From NCBI GenBank assembly GCA_017469445.1, contig JAFUGK010000023.1, positions 1 to 57,651 of the forward strand: DNA of 57,651 nucleotides, in the 5' to 3' direction. Of this stretch, positions 55,829 to 57,651 are shown one piece after another. How positions within the stretch are numbered: the stretch's first letter is position 1; each line of letters starts with the position of its first letter. The DNA is from Clostridia bacterium (GTDB taxonomy: Bacteria > Bacillota > Clostridia > TANB77 > CAG-508). The notes beneath the pieces were generated by a model that made no database searches, was not told where the DNA came from, and saw nothing but the letters and a program-made list of their open reading frames with translations. The translations under genes and the position numbers were made by a program.

Positions 55829-56992
55829 ATGTCAGAGATAAAGGTTAAGCCAAAAGGAAGAATAAAGGAAATAAATAAAAAAATTGTACAAGCCCAGAAA
55901 TTTAAAAATAATATTGAAACTACTAAACAAAAAGATAAAGAACAAAATAATAATGCTGAAGATTATGCAAGTGGTAAAGTACAAAATGATATTAGATATA
56001 TTGCAAGAAAAGGCACAATAAAAGCAAATGATATAGGTAAGAAATCATTAAAAGGAACACAAGAAAATGTTATAAAGGGAAAGCAAAAAATAGAAACAAT
56101 AAAAGTAAAAATAAAGGAAAAGAAAGTAAGTGGATTAAAAAATGTAATTGATAATAATAAGAAGACAATAAAAACAGGAAATAAACAAAATATAAAGACA
56201 AATAGAAATGGAATTACATTAGTTGAAAAAGAAATAAAAACACCAGAACAAGTAACTAAAAATAAGGAGATAACAGAAAAAATCAGTAACAGACTAAAAG
56301 CAAAAACTGCAAATATGGTAAAAAGAAATACACAAAAAGCTAGAAGAACAAGTAAAAGAACAGTAGAAACAACAAAAAAAGCAGTAAGAGGAATAATATC
56401 AGGCGTAAAAACTACAATGTTTGCAATAATAGGTATTGGCTGGGTAGCTGTTTTAATAATTCTAATAATAGTACTTATTGGAGGTTTTGTAGGTGCTATT
56501 TTTAATGGTAATTCAAATGAAGATTATAGCATATCACAAATGCCTAATATTGAAATTGTATTAGTAGCAAAAGCACAAATAGGAAATGAAGGAGGAGATA
56601 AATTCTGGCAATGGTATGGATTTAAAGAACATGTACATTGGTGTGCCTGTTATGTAAGCTGGTGTGCTAATGAGTGTGGTTACATAGATAAAGGAATAAT
56701 ACCAAAGTTTGCTGCATGTGTTGACGGAATAAATTGGTTTAAAGAAAGAAATGAATGGCACGATAGAGGAGAAAGTTATCACCCTATTATTGGAGATATA
56801 ATATTTTTCGATTGGTATGATGAAAGTGGAAGTCAAGATGGAATAAGCGACCATGTAGGTATAGTTACAAGAACAGATATAGTAAATAGAACAATATATA
56901 CAATAGAAGGCAATACAAATAACAAATGTGCAGAAAGAATTTACTCATTTGAAGATATGCAAGTAATGGGGTATGGTAGTCCAAAATATTAA
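55829..56992 (+). CDS. CHAP-domain cell-wall hydrolase of the transfer system
   Basis: The product has 387 residues. The first 195 are basic, Lys-rich and unstructured-looking, facing the cytoplasm. One membrane helix (about 197-222) leads to an extracellular CHAP domain with WCACYVSWC near 271 (catalytic Cys), DHVGIV near 342 (His) and EGNTN near 359. It would cut peptidoglycan so that the channel can pass. GGAGGTGG precedes the ATG. It closes the operon before a terminator. Confidence 0.9.
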   Translation: MSEIKVKPKGRIKEINKKIVQAQKFKNNIETTKQKDKEQNNNAEDYASGKVQNDIRYIARKGTIKANDIGKKSLKGTQENVIKGKQKIETIKVKIKEKKVSGLKNVIDNNKKTIKTGNKQNIKTNRNGITLVEKEIKTPEQVTKNKEITEKISNRLKAKTANMVKRNTQKARRTSKRTVETTKKAVRGIISGVKTTMFAIIGIGWVAVLIILIIVLIGGFVGAIFNGNSNEDYSISQMPNIEIVLVAKAQIGNEGGDKFWQWYGFKEHVHWCACYVSWCANECGYIDKGIIPKFAACVDGINWFKERNEWHDRGESYHPIIGDIIFFDWYDESGSQDGISDHVGIVTRTDIVNRTIYTIEGNTNNKCAERIYSFEDMQVMGYGSPKY

Positions 56993-57027
56993 AAAACTAA
57001 AAATACTATTTATTTTTAGTTTTGTTT
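56993..57027 (+). terminator. Rho-independent terminator
   Basis: AAAACTAAAAATA and TATTTTTAGTTTT form a perfect stem around CTATT, then GTTT. It ends the transfer operon. Confidence 0.7.
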
Positions 57028-57070
57028 ATGATAAAATTTCATATATTAAGAAAAGAAAGAAGATGTCAAA

Positions 57071-57283
57071 ATGAATTTACTAAATAAATGTACAAATAAT
57101 GAAATAGAATTAATAAAACAAGCTGGAGTAAAAATAGAAAACAAAGAATATACAGCTGAAGAACTTAAAAGAATAGAAAGTAATATAACAGAATTTATAA
57201 TGAATCATAGTACAAAAAACGGAGATATAACAAGACTACAAAATGAATATCAAGGAATATATAATATTATAGAAATAAATTAA
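57071..57283 (+). CDS. Small element protein, unknown
   Basis: 70 residues, soluble and helical, starting MNLLNKCTNNEIELIKQAGV. A weak AAGAAAG site precedes the ATG. It is separated from the CHAP gene by a terminator. I recognise no family. Confidence 0.6.
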   Translation: MNLLNKCTNNEIELIKQAGVKIENKEYTAEELKRIESNITEFIMNHSTKNGDITRLQNEYQGIYNIIEIN

Positions 57284-57322
57284 AAGGGAACAATTTAATC
57301 ATAAATAAAATGAGAAAAAAAC

Positions 57323-57497
57323 ATGAGAGATAATGAGGACAAATTAAATAAAAAAAGTTTACTAGCATTATATCCTGACATAGCAAAAGAATGGCAATAT
57401 CGAGAAAATAGACATTTAAGACTAGAAAATGTTGCAGCATATAGCCATAAAAAAAGTATGGTGGAAATGTAATTATAATTTGTATAAAATTCTGTAA
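57323..57497 (+). pseudogene. Frameshifted, truncated treble-clef zinc-ribbon gene (DUF4379-like)
   Basis: The frame from ATG at 57323 encodes SLLALYPDIAKEWQYREN, the start of a DUF4379/treble-clef zinc domain, and should continue to KKVWWKC. After HKK in a run of As it slips to SMVEM and stops at 57472. In the other frame KKVWWKC is present, then NYNLYKIL and a stop at 57497. The later Cys pairs of the domain are missing, so the gene is both frameshifted and cut short. Confidence 0.65.
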
Positions 57498-57596
57498 AAA
57501 GTATTGATATTTTATTTTTTTTATGATAGAGTTTTAAAAAATGATTAAATAAGAGCATAGTATGTGGCAGAAAGAAAAAAGAAAGAGGAGAAAAAC

Positions 57597-57651
57597 ATGA
57601 GTGAAGCAATAGCTGTAAGCCTTGCGGCAGTATATATATATATATATATAC
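57597..57651 (+). CDS. Start of a gene running off the window
   Basis: AGAGGAG lies 6-8 bases before ATG at 57597. Only 18 codons are visible: MSEAIAVSLAA, then alternating Val/Tyr/Ile coded by TA repeats. The start looks like a membrane protein; the rest cannot be judged. Confidence 0.4.
   Translation, partial: MSEAIAVSLAAVYIYIYI
57631..57650 (+). repeat. TA dinucleotide repeat at the window end
   Basis: Ten TA units close the window, inside the putative coding start at 57597. Either a true slippage-prone tract or an assembly artefact at a contig edge. Confidence 0.7.

Larger units (their letters stand above)
27109..57651 (+). mobile_element. Tn1549-like integrative conjugative element, left part
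   Basis: From the att-like repeat onward, all genes run on the plus strand and form the familiar order of this family: ParA/ParB, ArdC-methylase-helicase giant protein with TnpV, DUF3848-type small protein, TOPRIM/DUF3991, MobC, MOBP relaxase, PcfB, VirD4, Maff2, VirB6-like, PrgI, VirB4, sortase B and CHAP hydrolase. A large adhesin and a VapD pair are cargo. Integrase, excisionase and the right att site lie beyond the window. VirD4 is frameshifted, so self-transfer is in doubt. Confidence 0.88.

Noticed and set aside
1..57651. tRNA or rRNA genes
   Set aside because: No cloverleaf with a TTCGANTC-type arm or rRNA core was found by reading either strand, including around the element's left edge where a tRNA target might be expected.

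Overview
The window is strongly AT-rich DNA with A/T-ending codons, frequent AGGAGG-type ribosome binding sites, PolC-type replicase, class II aldolase, an LTA-synthase-like enzyme and sortase-anchored surface proteins. Together these point to a low-GC Gram-positive bacterium of the Firmicutes, most likely a gut Clostridia lineage. TGA is read as a stop.

Positions 1-27,000 are chromosomal. The left end (1-10,955) is devoted to the cell surface. It holds a 5'-truncated DUF11/Cna-B/von Willebrand A protein, a small membrane protein, two minus-strand small-gene units in AT-rich spacer, a thioester-domain LPXTG adhesin preceded by a long, highly structured 5' leader, and an LtaS-like phosphoglycerol transferase. 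From 11,100 to 27,000 lie ordinary chromosomal genes: DUF378 protein, argS, a DUF1540 Cys-rich peptide whose ribosome binding site is buried in a hairpin, fba, a zinc-finger-less ClpX-like ATPase, smpB, two small secreted membrane-anchored proteins, a DUF218 protein, a GT4 glycosyltransferase with a YlbF-family gene, a membrane metallopeptidase, polC with a duplicated OB domain, and rlmD. A palindromic dispersed repeat of about 46 bp occurs three times between 10,955 and 13,497.

From about 27,109 to the end of the window runs a conjugative element of the Tn1549-like type, next to the 3' end of rlmD. A 21-bp near-perfect direct repeat links the rlmD C-terminal codons to the element's left edge. 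The layout is: unknown gene, parA, parB; a cargo of membrane protein plus giant 1520-aa thioester/Cna-B adhesin; RadC-like JAMM protein; a 2248-aa ArdC-methylase-helicase protein with a tnpV gene nested out of frame inside it; a VapD-type toxin candidate with an upstream partner; small element genes; a TOPRIM primase-like protein; a candidate oriT; MobC; relaxase; PcfB; the VirD4 coupling protein (broken by a one-base frameshift); Maff2; VirB6-like; PrgI; VirB4; class B sortase; CHAP hydrolase; and a frameshifted zinc-ribbon remnant. The integrase and right end are not in the window.

ParAB would maintain the excised circle. MobC and relaxase nick at oriT, PcfB and VirD4 hand DNA to the VirB4/VirB6/PrgI/Maff2 channel, and the CHAP hydrolase opens peptidoglycan. 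The sortase could anchor the cargo adhesin, which is a longer, collinear relative of the chromosomal adhesin at 6,003. The most striking observations are the nested tnpV gene, the structured adhesin leader RNA, the PolC OB duplication and the RBS-sequestering hairpin.
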